From Planctomycetota bacterium (GTDB lineage: Bacteria; Planctomycetota; UBA8742; UBA2392): a DNA stretch of 64,000 nt. The stretch lies in NCBI GenBank assembly GCA_015075515.1, contig JABTUE010000004.1, positions 248,001-312,000 of the forward strand, read 5' to 3'. Below the pieces are notes generated by a model. The model ran no database searches, was not told the DNA's origin, and saw nothing but the letters and a program-made list of their open reading frames with translations. Shown here in pieces: positions 15,946 to 25,500 of this stretch (its first letter is position 1; each line of letters begins with the position of its first letter). The translations under genes were made by a program, and so were the position numbers.

Positions 15946-18069
15946 ATGAAGCTCATCCGAGCAGAGTTCGAGAACTTCCGCTTTCTTCGGGACCTCAATC
16001 TTGAGTTCTCGACCGATCATGTCAGGAAGCTCACCGTGATTCGTGCTGCCAACGAGTCCGGTAAGACGACTCTGTTGCACGGTCTGCAATGGGCCCTTTA
16101 CGGCGATGATGCCCTTCCAGGCAAGGGGGAAGACTTCCGGCTTCACCCCATCGACTGGCAGGCCGCTGATGGGAGGCGTGTCCCAATCACTGCCACCGTT
16201 GAATTTGAAGTAACTACCATGCGCCGTAGCGCATCAGGCATGCGCGAACAGCACACCAGATATCGCTTGATTCGCTCAACGTTTGAGGAGATCGACAGCA
16301 CCGCCAGGCGTCCACGTTCCGTTGTAAGGCTGTTTGCACTCGGTGACACGGGAACCACTCCGATTGACGCACCCGAAGCACTTCTGACCGACGAACTTCC
16401 ACCGGAATTGCGCGAAGTGTTCTTTACCGACGGAGATCGGGCGCTCAGCTTCATTGAAGCCGATGCGAAACAATCCACCAAAAGGGATCGCGTGCAACGC
16501 GCCATCCGCTCTTTGCTAGGCCTTGAAGTCCTGAAAGAAGCGATCAAGCACGTGCGAATCGCGGCGGCGGAAGTGAACAAACACGCCAGGCAGATAGACG
16601 CCAGCGGTGAACTCAACGTGATCGCTACTCGTCTCGAGGCCATTGAGAAGGACTCGGTTGAGTTCGAAGGTGCTCTGGACGACGCCAAACAACAGTTTGC
16701 CGCGTTCGAGGAAAAGGCCAACGACACCGAGAAGAAGATTGCCACGGCATTGCAGCGCGGTGACAAGGAGAAGCTAAGGAAAGATCTGGAACAGACCAAG
16801 CGCCGTCTTAAGCAACTTGATGAGCAACTGGCGGCAGCAAACAAGGAACACTCCGCATTGTTCCGCAGCCAGGCGCTAGCCCACGACCTGTTGGCGCCCG
16901 TGCTTGTCGGAGCGTACGCAATGCTCGATGAACTTCGCGAGCAGGGCCGCATTCCCAACACGACCATTCCCGTCCTGCAAGATCGCCTTGCCGAGGAAAC
17001 ATGCATCTGCGGCGAGTCGCTGCGGCCTGGCACGGCAGACTGCGACCGCAGGCGAGAGCACATTGAGCGCCTGATCCGCGACAGCCAAAGCGCTGACGAA
17101 CTGCAAGAGACGATTACCGCGCTGTACTACGAAGCGCGGCTCCAAGCCGGCGGACAGTGGCTAGCGGACTACCGAGCAGTGCTCGCGAAAAGAGATGAAC
17201 TCCAAACACTTCGCGACGACACCGGGCGCGAGTACAGGGCCTTGGAACAGCAAGTGGATGCGATTCCGGACACTGACATCCAGGGCCTTCGCGAGACCCT
17301 TCGCGGCTATCGAGACCAGCGCGATCGATTCATGGCCAAGGGCGTAACGATTGAAACCAAACTCGTTGGACTGAAACGCGAACGCGAAGAATTGACCGTC
17401 AAGAGGGACCAACTTTTGCGCGAGCAGAAAAAGGGCGCCAGGATTCTTGCCGAGCTCGACGTCACGCAAGACGTAATTGGGGTTCTTGAGCGCTCGTATG
17501 AGTACATCACCAAGGAGGAGTTGAAGAAAGTCAGCGACCTGATGAATGCGATCTTCCTCGAAATGATCGGCGCCGACCCTGAGCAAGGCGCCATCATCCG
17601 CCGAGCGGAAGTCAGCGCTGAATTTGACATCCTGGTGTACGGTCCCAATGATCGACCGCTCAACCCCGATCGCGACCTCAACGGCGCGTCGCGTCGCGCG
17701 CTCACGCTGGCCTTCATACTTGCTCTAACCAAGGTCAGCGAGGTCGAGGCCCCCAACGTCATCGATACACCGCTAGGAATGACGAGTGGCTACGTCAAGC
17801 GCGCCATGCTTCGAACGGCGATCCGGGAGAGCTCGCAACTCGTTCTCTTCCTCACCCACGACGAGATCGCTGGCTGCGAGAGCATTCTCGACGAAGCGGC
17901 TGGCGTCATCATCACGCTCACAAACCCTGCTCATTACCCCAAACAGCTTGTCAACGACCCGCTCGCTGTCGCCCGAAAAGCACTTCGCTGCGACTGCGAT
18001 CACCGCCACGATTGCCAACTTTGTCTGCGGCGAACTGACGCCCAAGTCCTTGCTGATCTGAACCGCTAG
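15946..18069 (+). CDS. DndD-like SMC/RecF-type ATPase
   Basis: A 707-residue ATPase of the DndD/RecN/SMC class. N-terminal Walker A is AANESGKTT (residues 34-42), followed by LLHGLQWALYG, which is typical of DndD. A long coiled coil holds a CxC turn (TCICGESL, about 350). The C-terminal lobe has the signature-like NGASRRAL (about 578), Walker B/D-loop NVIDTPLG (about 604) and switch LFLTHDE. In Dnd systems DndD supplies ATPase and possibly nicking functions. An added feature is a Cys/His-rich tail CDCDHRHDCQLC (about 682-695) that looks like a zinc site. It overlaps no neighbour but is 6 and 8 bases from them, so it is firmly in the operon. Confidence 0.82.
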   Translation: MKLIRAEFENFRFLRDLNLEFSTDHVRKLTVIRAANESGKTTLLHGLQWALYGDDALPGKGEDFRLHPIDWQAADGRRVPITATVEFEVTTMRRSASGMREQHTRYRLIRSTFEEIDSTARRPRSVVRLFALGDTGTTPIDAPEALLTDELPPELREVFFTDGDRALSFIEADAKQSTKRDRVQRAIRSLLGLEVLKEAIKHVRIAAAEVNKHARQIDASGELNVIATRLEAIEKDSVEFEGALDDAKQQFAAFEEKANDTEKKIATALQRGDKEKLRKDLEQTKRRLKQLDEQLAAANKEHSALFRSQALAHDLLAPVLVGAYAMLDELREQGRIPNTTIPVLQDRLAEETCICGESLRPGTADCDRRREHIERLIRDSQSADELQETITALYYEARLQAGGQWLADYRAVLAKRDELQTLRDDTGREYRALEQQVDAIPDTDIQGLRETLRGYRDQRDRFMAKGVTIETKLVGLKREREELTVKRDQLLREQKKGARILAELDVTQDVIGVLERSYEYITKEELKKVSDLMNAIFLEMIGADPEQGAIIRRAEVSAEFDILVYGPNDRPLNPDRDLNGASRRALTLAFILALTKVSEVEAPNVIDTPLGMTSGYVKRAMLRTAIRESSQLVLFLTHDEIAGCESILDEAAGVIITLTNPAHYPKQLVNDPLAVARKALRCDCDHRHDCQLCLRRTDAQVLADLNR

Positions 18070-18077
18070 GAGATGCT

Positions 18078-18530
18078 ATGGCCGACCGACACTTCAATCC
18101 TTTCCAAGCCATCGACCTAAACGTTCCTGTAGAGCTCCACGAGCACTTTTCCCGTTACTGCCAAACTGGAGGAAGCGGGGTCATCGACCAAAGCCCTTTT
18201 CCGCGCATGGTGGATCTGTGGTTTCTGGCCGTTTGCGTTGCAGCCCGCCGTGGCTTGGAACCAGCAGACATTGCTGGCCGTGATACCAGAAAAATCATCG
18301 ATGGCTCAATCTTCAGCAGCGACCCAGGGCGGGTGCAGACTCTAATGCTCATAGCGATCAGCAAAACCGGCGATGTCAAAGTCGTATCCGACCCACGACG
18401 CATGATGACCATCGCAAACGGACTAGCCGTAGCAGGCATACCGAAAGTAGTTGAGATGTTGAAGGACGGAGCAGGAGAGCCAATCTGGAACTTGTCAGAT
18501 GCACTGACGGTCGTTCTTGAGAACAGCTAA
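18078..18530 (+). CDS. 150-residue protein of the defence operon (DndE-like position)
   Basis: A 150-residue soluble protein starting MADRHFNP. It reads as alpha-helical, with a PFPRMVDLWFLAVCVAAR helix and a C-terminal helical segment with polar ends. It resembles proteins found beside DndD-type ATPases. DndE itself is shorter and basic, and I cannot claim homology. An ATG 6 bases past GGAG (AGGAGATGCTATG) makes a good start. The spacing of 8 bases from the SMC gene and 19 to the DUF262 start keeps it in the same transcript. Likely a subunit of the same complex. Confidence 0.55.
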   Translation: MADRHFNPFQAIDLNVPVELHEHFSRYCQTGGSGVIDQSPFPRMVDLWFLAVCVAARRGLEPADIAGRDTRKIIDGSIFSSDPGRVQTLMLIAISKTGDVKVVSDPRRMMTIANGLAVAGIPKVVEMLKDGAGEPIWNLSDALTVVLENS

Positions 18531-18549
18531 CACCAGCAAGGAGCTGGGC

Positions 18550-19578
18550 GTGAAGATATCACACAAAACAATGCGCTTCTCGGAAATAAGTGATGTCCGA
18601 GAGGACATACACCTAAATCCGGCCTGGCAACGCGGACCAGTTTGGACGGCGAAGAGGAGGTCGTTGCTCATAGACTCGGTCCTACGCGGCTACGACATAC
18701 CGATGTTGTATCTGCGGGAGTGTCGACCTGGAATGACGTACCAGTTCGAGGTGGTGGACGGCCAACAGCGACTTCGAGCTTTGTGGGATTTCATTGACGA
18801 TGGTTACCCATTAGATTCCGACCTAGATCCCGTCGCTGGGCACTCCGTGGCTGGGTTGAGGTACTCCGATCTTCCAAACACACTCAAGAAACGAATCAAC
18901 CGCTTCCGAGTCGTTGTTGCGTACGTGAAGGACGCGCAAGAGCCAGAGCTGTCGCGCCTTTTCTCGAGGATGCAGATGGGAGTACGGCTGAACCCCCCTG
19001 AATTGCGTAACGCGATTCAATCCGGGTTGAGGCACGCCGTTGATGGCGTCGCGCGACTGCATTCGTTCTTCCAACACTCACAAGTATCTGCAGCACGGTT
19101 CAAGCACCAAGATTATCTCGCGCACGCCGTTTCCATTTGCGTGCATGATGCAAGGCGAGATCTCAAGGCACCTCAGCTCATGGACGACTACCTCACACTA
19201 ACCGACGACACCTATGCGCCAGTGCTGGCCGATGCGGATGCCATTCTGACTTTTCTAGCAAAGGTAAATGACCAGACTGCGAAGCGCCTCTGGCAAAAGT
19301 GGATGTTCGTCGATCTATTCTACTTGCTTTATAAGAACAAGAACATTGTCAGTAAGCTGAGCGCAATAGATTTCGCGAAGGCTTACGCGGCGTTCGACAA
19401 AGCACGGCTTGAACATACCGCTGAACCAAAAAGACTGTTGGCGAATCGTCCAACAAAGGTTCAGAAGGATCTGTACGACTACATTACCAGGTTCAAACTC
19501 AGTGGCGGCCACCACGACAGTCTTCGCATTCGTCACAACGTGCTCAAGCGGCGATTTCAAGAACTCTTTGGAGCATAG
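18550..19578 (+). CDS. DUF262-only protein with DGQQR motif (SspE/GmrS-like, no HNH)
   Basis: A 342-residue DUF262 protein. I chose the GTG at 18550 because AAGGAG lies 6 bases upstream; the frame is open back to 18517. The DUF262 motif DGQQRL is at residues 70-75, preceded by NPAWQRGPVW. In SspE and GmrSD this domain binds and hydrolyses nucleotides and senses DNA modification, and a C-terminal DUF1524/HNH domain cuts DNA. Here the protein ends after a helical part and shows no H-N-H motif, so it is a sensor without its usual nuclease. The SIR2 gene follows 2 bases later, making it a natural partner effector. Confidence 0.75.
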   Translation: MKISHKTMRFSEISDVREDIHLNPAWQRGPVWTAKRRSLLIDSVLRGYDIPMLYLRECRPGMTYQFEVVDGQQRLRALWDFIDDGYPLDSDLDPVAGHSVAGLRYSDLPNTLKKRINRFRVVVAYVKDAQEPELSRLFSRMQMGVRLNPPELRNAIQSGLRHAVDGVARLHSFFQHSQVSAARFKHQDYLAHAVSICVHDARRDLKAPQLMDDYLTLTDDTYAPVLADADAILTFLAKVNDQTAKRLWQKWMFVDLFYLLYKNKNIVSKLSAIDFAKAYAAFDKARLEHTAEPKRLLANRPTKVQKDLYDYITRFKLSGGHHDSLRIRHNVLKRRFQELFGA

Positions 19579-19580
19579 GC

Positions 19581-20468
19581 ATGGCAATTGGCAAGGAGAC
19601 CATCCCGACGGAGCTGCTTGATTCCTACCGCAACCGAAAGTGCGGCTTTTTCGTCGGCGCCGGACTATCCATGGCCGCGGGCTTTCCTGATTGGAAGGGG
19701 CTGCTCGATGGCCTTATCCAGCACGGTCAGGCGGGCCATGAACTGACAACGCAGCAGGTCACTGAACTAAAGGAGCTTGCGAAAGATCCTAATAAGTTCC
19801 TGACCCTAGCGGAGGCGCTCAAGGACGTTTTGGGCTTATCGACGTTCAAGAAGTATATCGAAAAGATATACACCGACCAATCTAAGGCACCGAAACGCAC
19901 ACACGACCTGCTTGTAACTCTAAAGCGTAGTCGATTCATCATCACGACAAACTATGACTTTCTGATTGAGAAAGCCCTCGTTAATAACAAGATCATGTCG
20001 GTGCCATTGAAGTACTATGAGGCGGACGCCATCCAGCGACAACTGTTTCTCAGAGAGTTCTTTCTTCTCAAGGCGCACGGCGATGCGTTGAGTGGCGCCT
20101 CGCAGATAGTACTAACCGACAAGGACTACAGAAAACTCCTGTACCAGCAACCCGGATACCAGAGTGTGCTCCAATCAATCTTTACAATGTACTCCGTGAT
20201 CTTCATAGGCTGCTCATTGCAGGATCCTGAACTTCGACTTTTGCTAAACTACATAAACGCTGCATTTCCCGAGGGAGGCGTGCCGCACTATGCGCTTATG
20301 AACGTTGCGAAGATAGGTGCGATGGAACGCATGCGATGGAAGAAGGACTACAACATGCACATCATCCCAATTTCACCAGACAACGACTATCAGGATATTG
20401 ATCTGTTCTTGGAGGTACTCCACGGAGTGGATTCTGAACCGGAAGTAAATAATCAGAAGAAGGAGTGA
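19581..20468 (+). CDS. SIR2-family protein (probable NADase effector)
   Basis: A 295-residue SIR2-like protein starting 2 bases after the DUF262 stop. Motifs in order: FFVGAGLSMAAGFP (GAG near residues 26-28), ITTNYDFLIE (about 120), the catalytic-type HGD in LKAHGDALSG (His near 166), and IGCSLQDPELR. Bacterial SIR2 domains of this type in ThsA, DSR and short-Argonaute systems destroy NAD+ to abort infection. No pore, receptor or DNA-binding domain is fused. The tail is short. The tight coupling to DUF262 suggests that the latter activates it. Enzyme activity is inferred from motifs. Confidence 0.8.
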   Translation: MAIGKETIPTELLDSYRNRKCGFFVGAGLSMAAGFPDWKGLLDGLIQHGQAGHELTTQQVTELKELAKDPNKFLTLAEALKDVLGLSTFKKYIEKIYTDQSKAPKRTHDLLVTLKRSRFIITTNYDFLIEKALVNNKIMSVPLKYYEADAIQRQLFLREFFLLKAHGDALSGASQIVLTDKDYRKLLYQQPGYQSVLQSIFTMYSVIFIGCSLQDPELRLLLNYINAAFPEGGVPHYALMNVAKIGAMERMRWKKDYNMHIIPISPDNDYQDIDLFLEVLHGVDSEPEVNNQKKE

Positions 20469-20538
20469 TCAAGGGGTCGAGCGACGTCACGGGCCTGGTG
20501 ATGGCGGGTATATCTGACCGTCCGAGGCCTTGTGTCGC

Positions 20539-21372
20539 CTACTTGTGGCACGTAATGCATATCTTTGCTTTACCGTAGAGGTCGTCGATGTCAAGCGGCT
20601 CGTTATTGGTGCGCAAGGGATTCGCTTGTTGGCGCGCTTTCATCCTAGCGAGCCGCCGTTCATGTTCAGCCTTGATCGCGGCGATGCGGCCCGGTTGGGA
20701 CAGTTCTTCCAGCGATTCGCCGTGGCTCCATGTGAACGGAGACCCGTGTTCAACGGCGGTCTTTTCGTAGCGCATTGCTTCAGCGAAGGCCTCGGGGTGC
20801 CGCTCGAGCAAGCGCACCCACTCAACCTTCTGTTGAAAGAAGCAGAACGTGCAGCCGGAGCGAGTGCGCCAGTCGTAATAGCGAGGCAGTCCAAGACCCG
20901 CGCTCTCCAGTATTTCGATCACGCCTGCCTTGTCGATGCCGGAAGTTCGGAAGGGCAGGAGAACCTCAAGGTTCTTGTGCTTGGACGTGTAGCCGTCACG
21001 GTACTCCTCGTCCGCTCGGATGGCGACGTAGCTGTAAACTCTTGTGCCGGCGTCCAGGTGCGGCCGTATCCACATTTCAAACGGCTTTAGCTTAAGTTGT
21101 CGCGTGCACCAGCGGGTCTGTGGTGAAGGGAGGAAGTTGTTGTACTGCTTGAGCCAGAAGTCGAAGTCGCGGTCTGGATTCAATCGGAGGATACGTCTTC
21201 CCAGGAAACCCTCTAGTCGCCCTAGAAACTCGTAAACTTCGGGTAGTTCCTTCCCCGTGTCGGTGAAGAAGTACTCGATGTCAAGTTGAGGGTGGTACTG
21301 TCTCATGTATACGGCGAGTGCGGCGCTATCTCGTCCGCCGGAAAGGCCGAGTACGTGCAGCTCGTTGGACAT
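20539..21372 (-). CDS. sspD: SspD/DndC-like PAPS-reductase-family sulfur transferase
   Basis: A 277-residue PP-loop ATPase. The loop SGGRDSAAL is at residues 11-19. Cysteines at 89 (RWCTRQLK), 174 and 177 (GCTFC) and near the C-terminus (ICITC) fit iron-sulfur ligands as in DndC. In the Dnd/Ssp pathway this enzyme activates the DNA phosphate and transfers sulfur to make a phosphorothioate. It is the last gene of a five-gene minus operon headed by DUF4007, converging with the SIR2 gene across 70 bases that show no clear terminator. Single-strand Ssp or double-strand Dnd cannot be told from this subunit alone, but the DUF4007 partner points to Ssp. Confidence 0.85.
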   Translation of the reverse strand: MSNELHVLGLSGGRDSAALAVYMRQYHPQLDIEYFFTDTGKELPEVYEFLGRLEGFLGRRILRLNPDRDFDFWLKQYNNFLPSPQTRWCTRQLKLKPFEMWIRPHLDAGTRVYSYVAIRADEEYRDGYTSKHKNLEVLLPFRTSGIDKAGVIEILESAGLGLPRYYDWRTRSGCTFCFFQQKVEWVRLLERHPEAFAEAMRYEKTAVEHGSPFTWSHGESLEELSQPGRIAAIKAEHERRLARMKARQQANPLRTNNEPLDIDDLYGKAKICITCHK

Positions 21373-21382
21373 GCGTTGCTCC

Positions 21383-21970
21383 TCATGCAGTCTTGACTGC
21401 GATGGCGTTCATCCAGGTGTCGGGGAGTGGCTGGGATGGAAGACCACCGTATTTCCACAGCTCGCGGAGGTCCAGTTCCTTGAGATTGCTGAACAGTCGC
21501 AGCAGTTCTGCCATGTCCATGTCGGTGTACCTTCGGCCATCAGCATCTGTTCGTTCCGTGGTTCCGTGTTTGAACGAGACGTAGATTGCGCCTCCTGGCT
21601 TTGTTGCCCGGCTCAGCCGTGCGAGTACCTCGGGTAGGGATTGGCGGGGAACGTGTAGGAGAGACGCGCAGGCCCAAATGCCGTTGTACTGCTTGTCGGG
21701 TTCATAACCTTGGAACGAGACGACCTGTGTTCGCTTGCCTGTGTGGCGGGAACTGAGCTTGGCCATGGCAGGTGAGAGGTCAAAAGCATCGACGTCAAAG
21801 CCGAGCTTCATGAACGCAAGTGTGTCGCGTCCAGACCCGCTTCCGGCGTCGAGAATGCTGGCACTAGGGGGGATGTACTGTAGAAAACGGTCGCGTACGC
21901 CCGCGACGTCGAGAATGAGCGTCTTGCTGAAATACTGTTGCGCGTTTTTCTCGTAGTAGTCTGGATTCAT
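21383..21970 (-). CDS. SAM-dependent methyltransferase, class I, inserted in ssp operon
   Basis: A 195-residue class I methyltransferase. I start it at MNPDYYEKNA (21970), whose ATG overlaps the upstream stop; the longer frame runs into the membrane gene. Motif I is SILDAGSGSGRDT (residues 38-50), followed by an acidic strand (FDVDAFDLSPAM), IWACASLLHVP and GGAIYVSFKHG. There is no target-recognition domain and no DPPY/NPPF motif, so it is more like small-molecule or TehB-type methyltransferases than DNA methylases. It lies between sspC and sspD, where the classic operon has none. A role in phosphorothioate chemistry, tRNA or small-molecule methylation is open. Confidence 0.75.
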   Translation of the reverse strand: MNPDYYEKNAQQYFSKTLILDVAGVRDRFLQYIPPSASILDAGSGSGRDTLAFMKLGFDVDAFDLSPAMAKLSSRHTGKRTQVVSFQGYEPDKQYNGIWACASLLHVPRQSLPEVLARLSRATKPGGAIYVSFKHGTTERTDADGRRYTDMDMAELLRLFSNLKELDLRELWKYGGLPSQPLPDTWMNAIAVKTA

Positions 21971-22524
21971 TATTGCTTTCCAGCTTCCTTTGGAGTCGGT
22001 TCGGGAGCCTTGGGTTTTGGCCTCAACCATCCGGGTAGTTTGAAGACGCCGAGGTACATCGCCAGCAACAGCAGGCCAAGTAGAACGACTCCAACGCATG
22101 TCGAAAATGGCCGATACTTCCAGATTGCCACCAGGAAGGAGAGTAGCGCGCTTACGACCATGAGCGCGGCGTACAAGGTAATCATGCTGTAGCTGCCCAG
22201 CCATTGAGCTTTCGGCTGGGCGGGTCGACCGTCCGCAAACGAACTATCGGAGAAGCTCTTAATCTTCTCGAGGTAACTTTCGATCACATCTCGAACTCGG
22301 ATCATGGCAAGGATCAAGGCGAGGTTGCACAGGCCGGCAAAAACTAGGAGCAGGAACTTCAGTTCGCGGGGGATTGAATCGACCACGCCTGCGCCGAACC
22401 ATAGTCCACCAGTCAGTGTCATGGCGAACGTTGGGATGTGGTTCATCTGCGTGTTCAAACTTCTGAGTTGTTCGAAGTTCTGCTCGTAGCAGATGCGGGC
22501 GCGCTCGTCGTCATCCAGTGGCAT
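21970..22524 (-). CDS. Four-helix membrane protein in ssp operon
   Basis: A 184-residue membrane protein. Hydrophobic segments: about 31-49 (FAMTLTGGLWFGAGVV), 56-77 (FLLLVFAGLCNLALILAMI), 112-136 (MITLYAALMVVSALLSFLVAI) and 142-160 (VGVVLLGLLLLAMYLGV), with a Pro/Lys-rich cytoplasmic tail. It starts 11 bases after sspC and its stop overlaps the methyltransferase ATG, so translation is coupled. Similar small four-helix proteins occur as effectors or regulators in bacterial immune systems, but I cannot name the family. Confidence 0.7.
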   Translation of the reverse strand: MPLDDDERARICYEQNFEQLRSLNTQMNHIPTFAMTLTGGLWFGAGVVDSIPRELKFLLLVFAGLCNLALILAMIRVRDVIESYLEKIKSFSDSSFADGRPAQPKAQWLGSYSMITLYAALMVVSALLSFLVAIWKYRPFSTCVGVVLLGLLLLAMYLGVFKLPGWLRPKPKAPEPTPKEAGKQ

Positions 22525-22535
22525 GTCGACTGTTC

Positions 22536-25500
22536 CTAGTTTTCAGGGGCGTCGGAAACGGTTGGTTGCATGAAACTGGCGCTGATCTCTGCCAGTGCTG
22601 CGAGGATGACGTTCTTCGTTGAAGGATCTGCTCTCTCAAGTTCACCTGTGATGCGCCTGACGAGGTCGTCCACTGCTGCTTTGTCGGACTCCCCGATGGA
22701 GAACTCTTCAAGATAGGGAGTTGGACGTCCTCCTTTCCCGACCACCACAGCCAGTGCGTGTCTTTTAGCTGGCCGTCCTTTGACGCGCGTGAACGTCTCG
22801 GCACGCAGGAACTGCTCAGCCAGCTCTACTATCCTGACGGTGGCCCTGTCCAAATCCGCGTCCGTCCAGTCGCGTGGTGGCTTCTCCGCGGCAAGGCTGG
22901 CAATGGACTCCATCGAAGAGTTCGTTGCATCAAACTGCGTCAGGCGGACTACGAAGGCGTCTAGGTTGAAGTCGCCGGACAGGCCGCGGATGTTTTCCGC
23001 GCGGCCCCGTAGTTCGGCGAGCGCCTGGGGCGATTCGTTGGGTACATGCAGTTCTGTTAGCAATGTGCTCTTTAGGCGGTGGAGCATTGAGGGGAATGTG
23101 CTTACCAACTCCTGAAGGCTGTCACGCACTCGGTTGACGATGGCGTTTGTGTCTTGTGTGTGGTGTCCGTCTCCGTTGAGGGCGTTCGGAATCGCGCTGA
23201 ACAAGAGCTGGTTAGGGTCCGTGGCTCGCTTGAACAGATCTCGCAGTTGCAGGGCTTGCTTGGACAGGCGCATTGTACGCTTCGTCCAGTGTGGAAGGTC
23301 CTCGTAAATGGCGATCAGCTGGCGGCCAACTGCAAGTGGCTCAACGATTGATATTGGAGCCTCCGGGTGAAGTGATCCAACCACGTCTGCAATGCCGGTG
23401 AGTATGTCACGATCAACACCTGACAGATCCATCCATCGAATCTGTATGGTCTGAGGATCCTTGGCAAGGTAGCCAATGTCCACGTCGTCGAATCGTGCGC
23501 GAAAGACGTTATCGCGATAAAGGGCTATCTTGTCTCTCTGCGACATGATGAATGCTACGATCAAGACCGGCATCAAGCCCTCTTTGACACCGTAAGGCGG
23601 GTTACTCCACATACGGTAGATGTGTTGAATGGAGACGGTGCTAGAGGAGTGTTCGCGCAGGTATTCCGTTGTGGCGTCCCACATTGGCCGCAATCTGCAA
23701 AGGTTGTGCTCACTTGGTGGGGGAACACAGAACTGCCAGGAGCCATCTTGCTGCGCGTAGAGACCTGTTTTCTCAAGGATGGAGGAGAACAAGCCTCCGT
23801 GCGCTGGGAATCCTTCTATGCCGAGTCGTTCCTTTCCGTGCTCAACAACCATCCTGCGTAGGAGTTCGTTTTGTGCGCTGATTGCGCTTGCGGATGGCCG
23901 GGCGCGGTTGAGCAGCTCGTTGTGAATACGGGGGCACTTGTCGAAACGCTTGCTTGCAAGGTCGGATGCGAGTTTGCTGATCTCGGCGCGACGCAGTCGT
24001 TTTGGTTTCTTCTGGTGCTTGCGATACCAGGTTGCTTCGTCTAGCGCATTGTTCAGTTCTGACTCGAGTAGGCCTTCGACTGTCGCGATTCTGGCGTCAA
24101 CCTCTTGCCTGGCCACGTCGTCCTCGCGGAGTTCGGGGTGGTGTTCTCGCACGTCATCCAACGCCACTAGTTCCAAGCCGTACCGAGTAATCTGGCTAGT
24201 TCTGTCGGACACTCCTGCCACGATGTCCATGTGGTCCGAGTGCCGCGCCGCGGTCCGGCATGCGTCAACGCACTGCTGTGCGGACTCGCCTTGCGTCGGA
24301 ATTGCGAGCAGGAATCGACCAGCCAAGTTGGTCGAGGCCGTGTCGTACTTGGTGGCTGCCAGATCAGCTACGGTGACGAGTTTGATTTCGAACCAGCGCA
24401 TCGCGCCTGTCTCGTGATAGTGTTTTTTTGCAAGAACGGGCTGTATGCCGGCGAGAGCCTCTAGGCGAGCCGTGTCGATGCTGGCGGACTCGTCAAGTGC
24501 CTCCTGTAGGGCCTGTTCCATGTCAAAGTCGCTGCCAGCGACGATCGCATAGGCTCCCTCGTACTTCTTGAACCGGATAAGTGACCATTCTTGAAGTTGT
24601 GCCAGTGCCTTTGTCAGATCGCGCTTGGTTCCCAGCGGAAAGCAAGAGGACAGCACTTCGTTGCTGGCGACTATTCCAGATTGCTCCTTGAACAGGTTGA
24701 TCACGCCGATGGTCTTCAGCAGCGCTGTCTGCAGAACGTCACCCCCGCGAGACTCGCACTTGTCCACTGCGTTTGCGGCTAAGGCCCAGCGGTGTCCGTC
24801 GGGAGAGGCCAGGATTGAGGGCTCGAGATTTGCGCGCAAGTAGTTCCACAATTGTTCGGGCATGTAGCGAGCGTCGTCAGCGGCTTGCTCTAGATAGTCC
24901 TGAAACCCGTGTGGCTCGGCGGAGTTGAGGAACCCAAAGATGCTTCGTTGATTCTGACCAAATCTGCGGCGCGAGATGGGTCCGAGCAAGCAGGCTACGA
25001 CCGGATGTAGTGGCCAACACATAGCTAGGGTTTGGGCCAGATTCTTGTTGCGGCGGTCGATTGCCTCAGCAATGACTCGATCCTCGTTCTCTGCCTTGTT
25101 TCGATTGCGCTTCGCCTCGATGGCACGCGATATCAGATCGACCTGCTCGCGCGTCGTGACGTTGACCGCGAGGTCTACAAAGCGCCCCTGTATCTTGATC
25201 CAGTCGTCGCGCAGCTGGGTGGATAGACGGGTTGCATACTCTCCAAAGGCTTGGTGCAAGATTCCGATGAAAAGAAACCGTCCATTACTTCGATTAGCGG
25301 CCTCAGCTAGCTGCTGAAAGACGTAAATGTCTGTTCCGTTTTGTGCCGCATGTTCGAGGAACTTGCCCATTTCGTCTATGATCAAGGCGATACCGCCATG
25401 CTTCTGCCCTGTCGAAGCCTTGGAGACTTCTTCGATGAGCGATGTTTCGCTCCATCCGCCGCGGGGTGCTCTTAAAGCAAGGCCGGCGGCCACAAGTGCC

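Noticed and set aside
18078..18530. DndE assignment
   Set aside because: Position suits DndE, but the protein is longer and lacks the short basic DndE look. Kept as unknown subunit.
18550..19578. Full SspE (DUF262 plus HNH nuclease)
   Set aside because: The protein stops after 342 residues with no H-N-H motif; the next frame is the SIR2 gene, not a broken nuclease.
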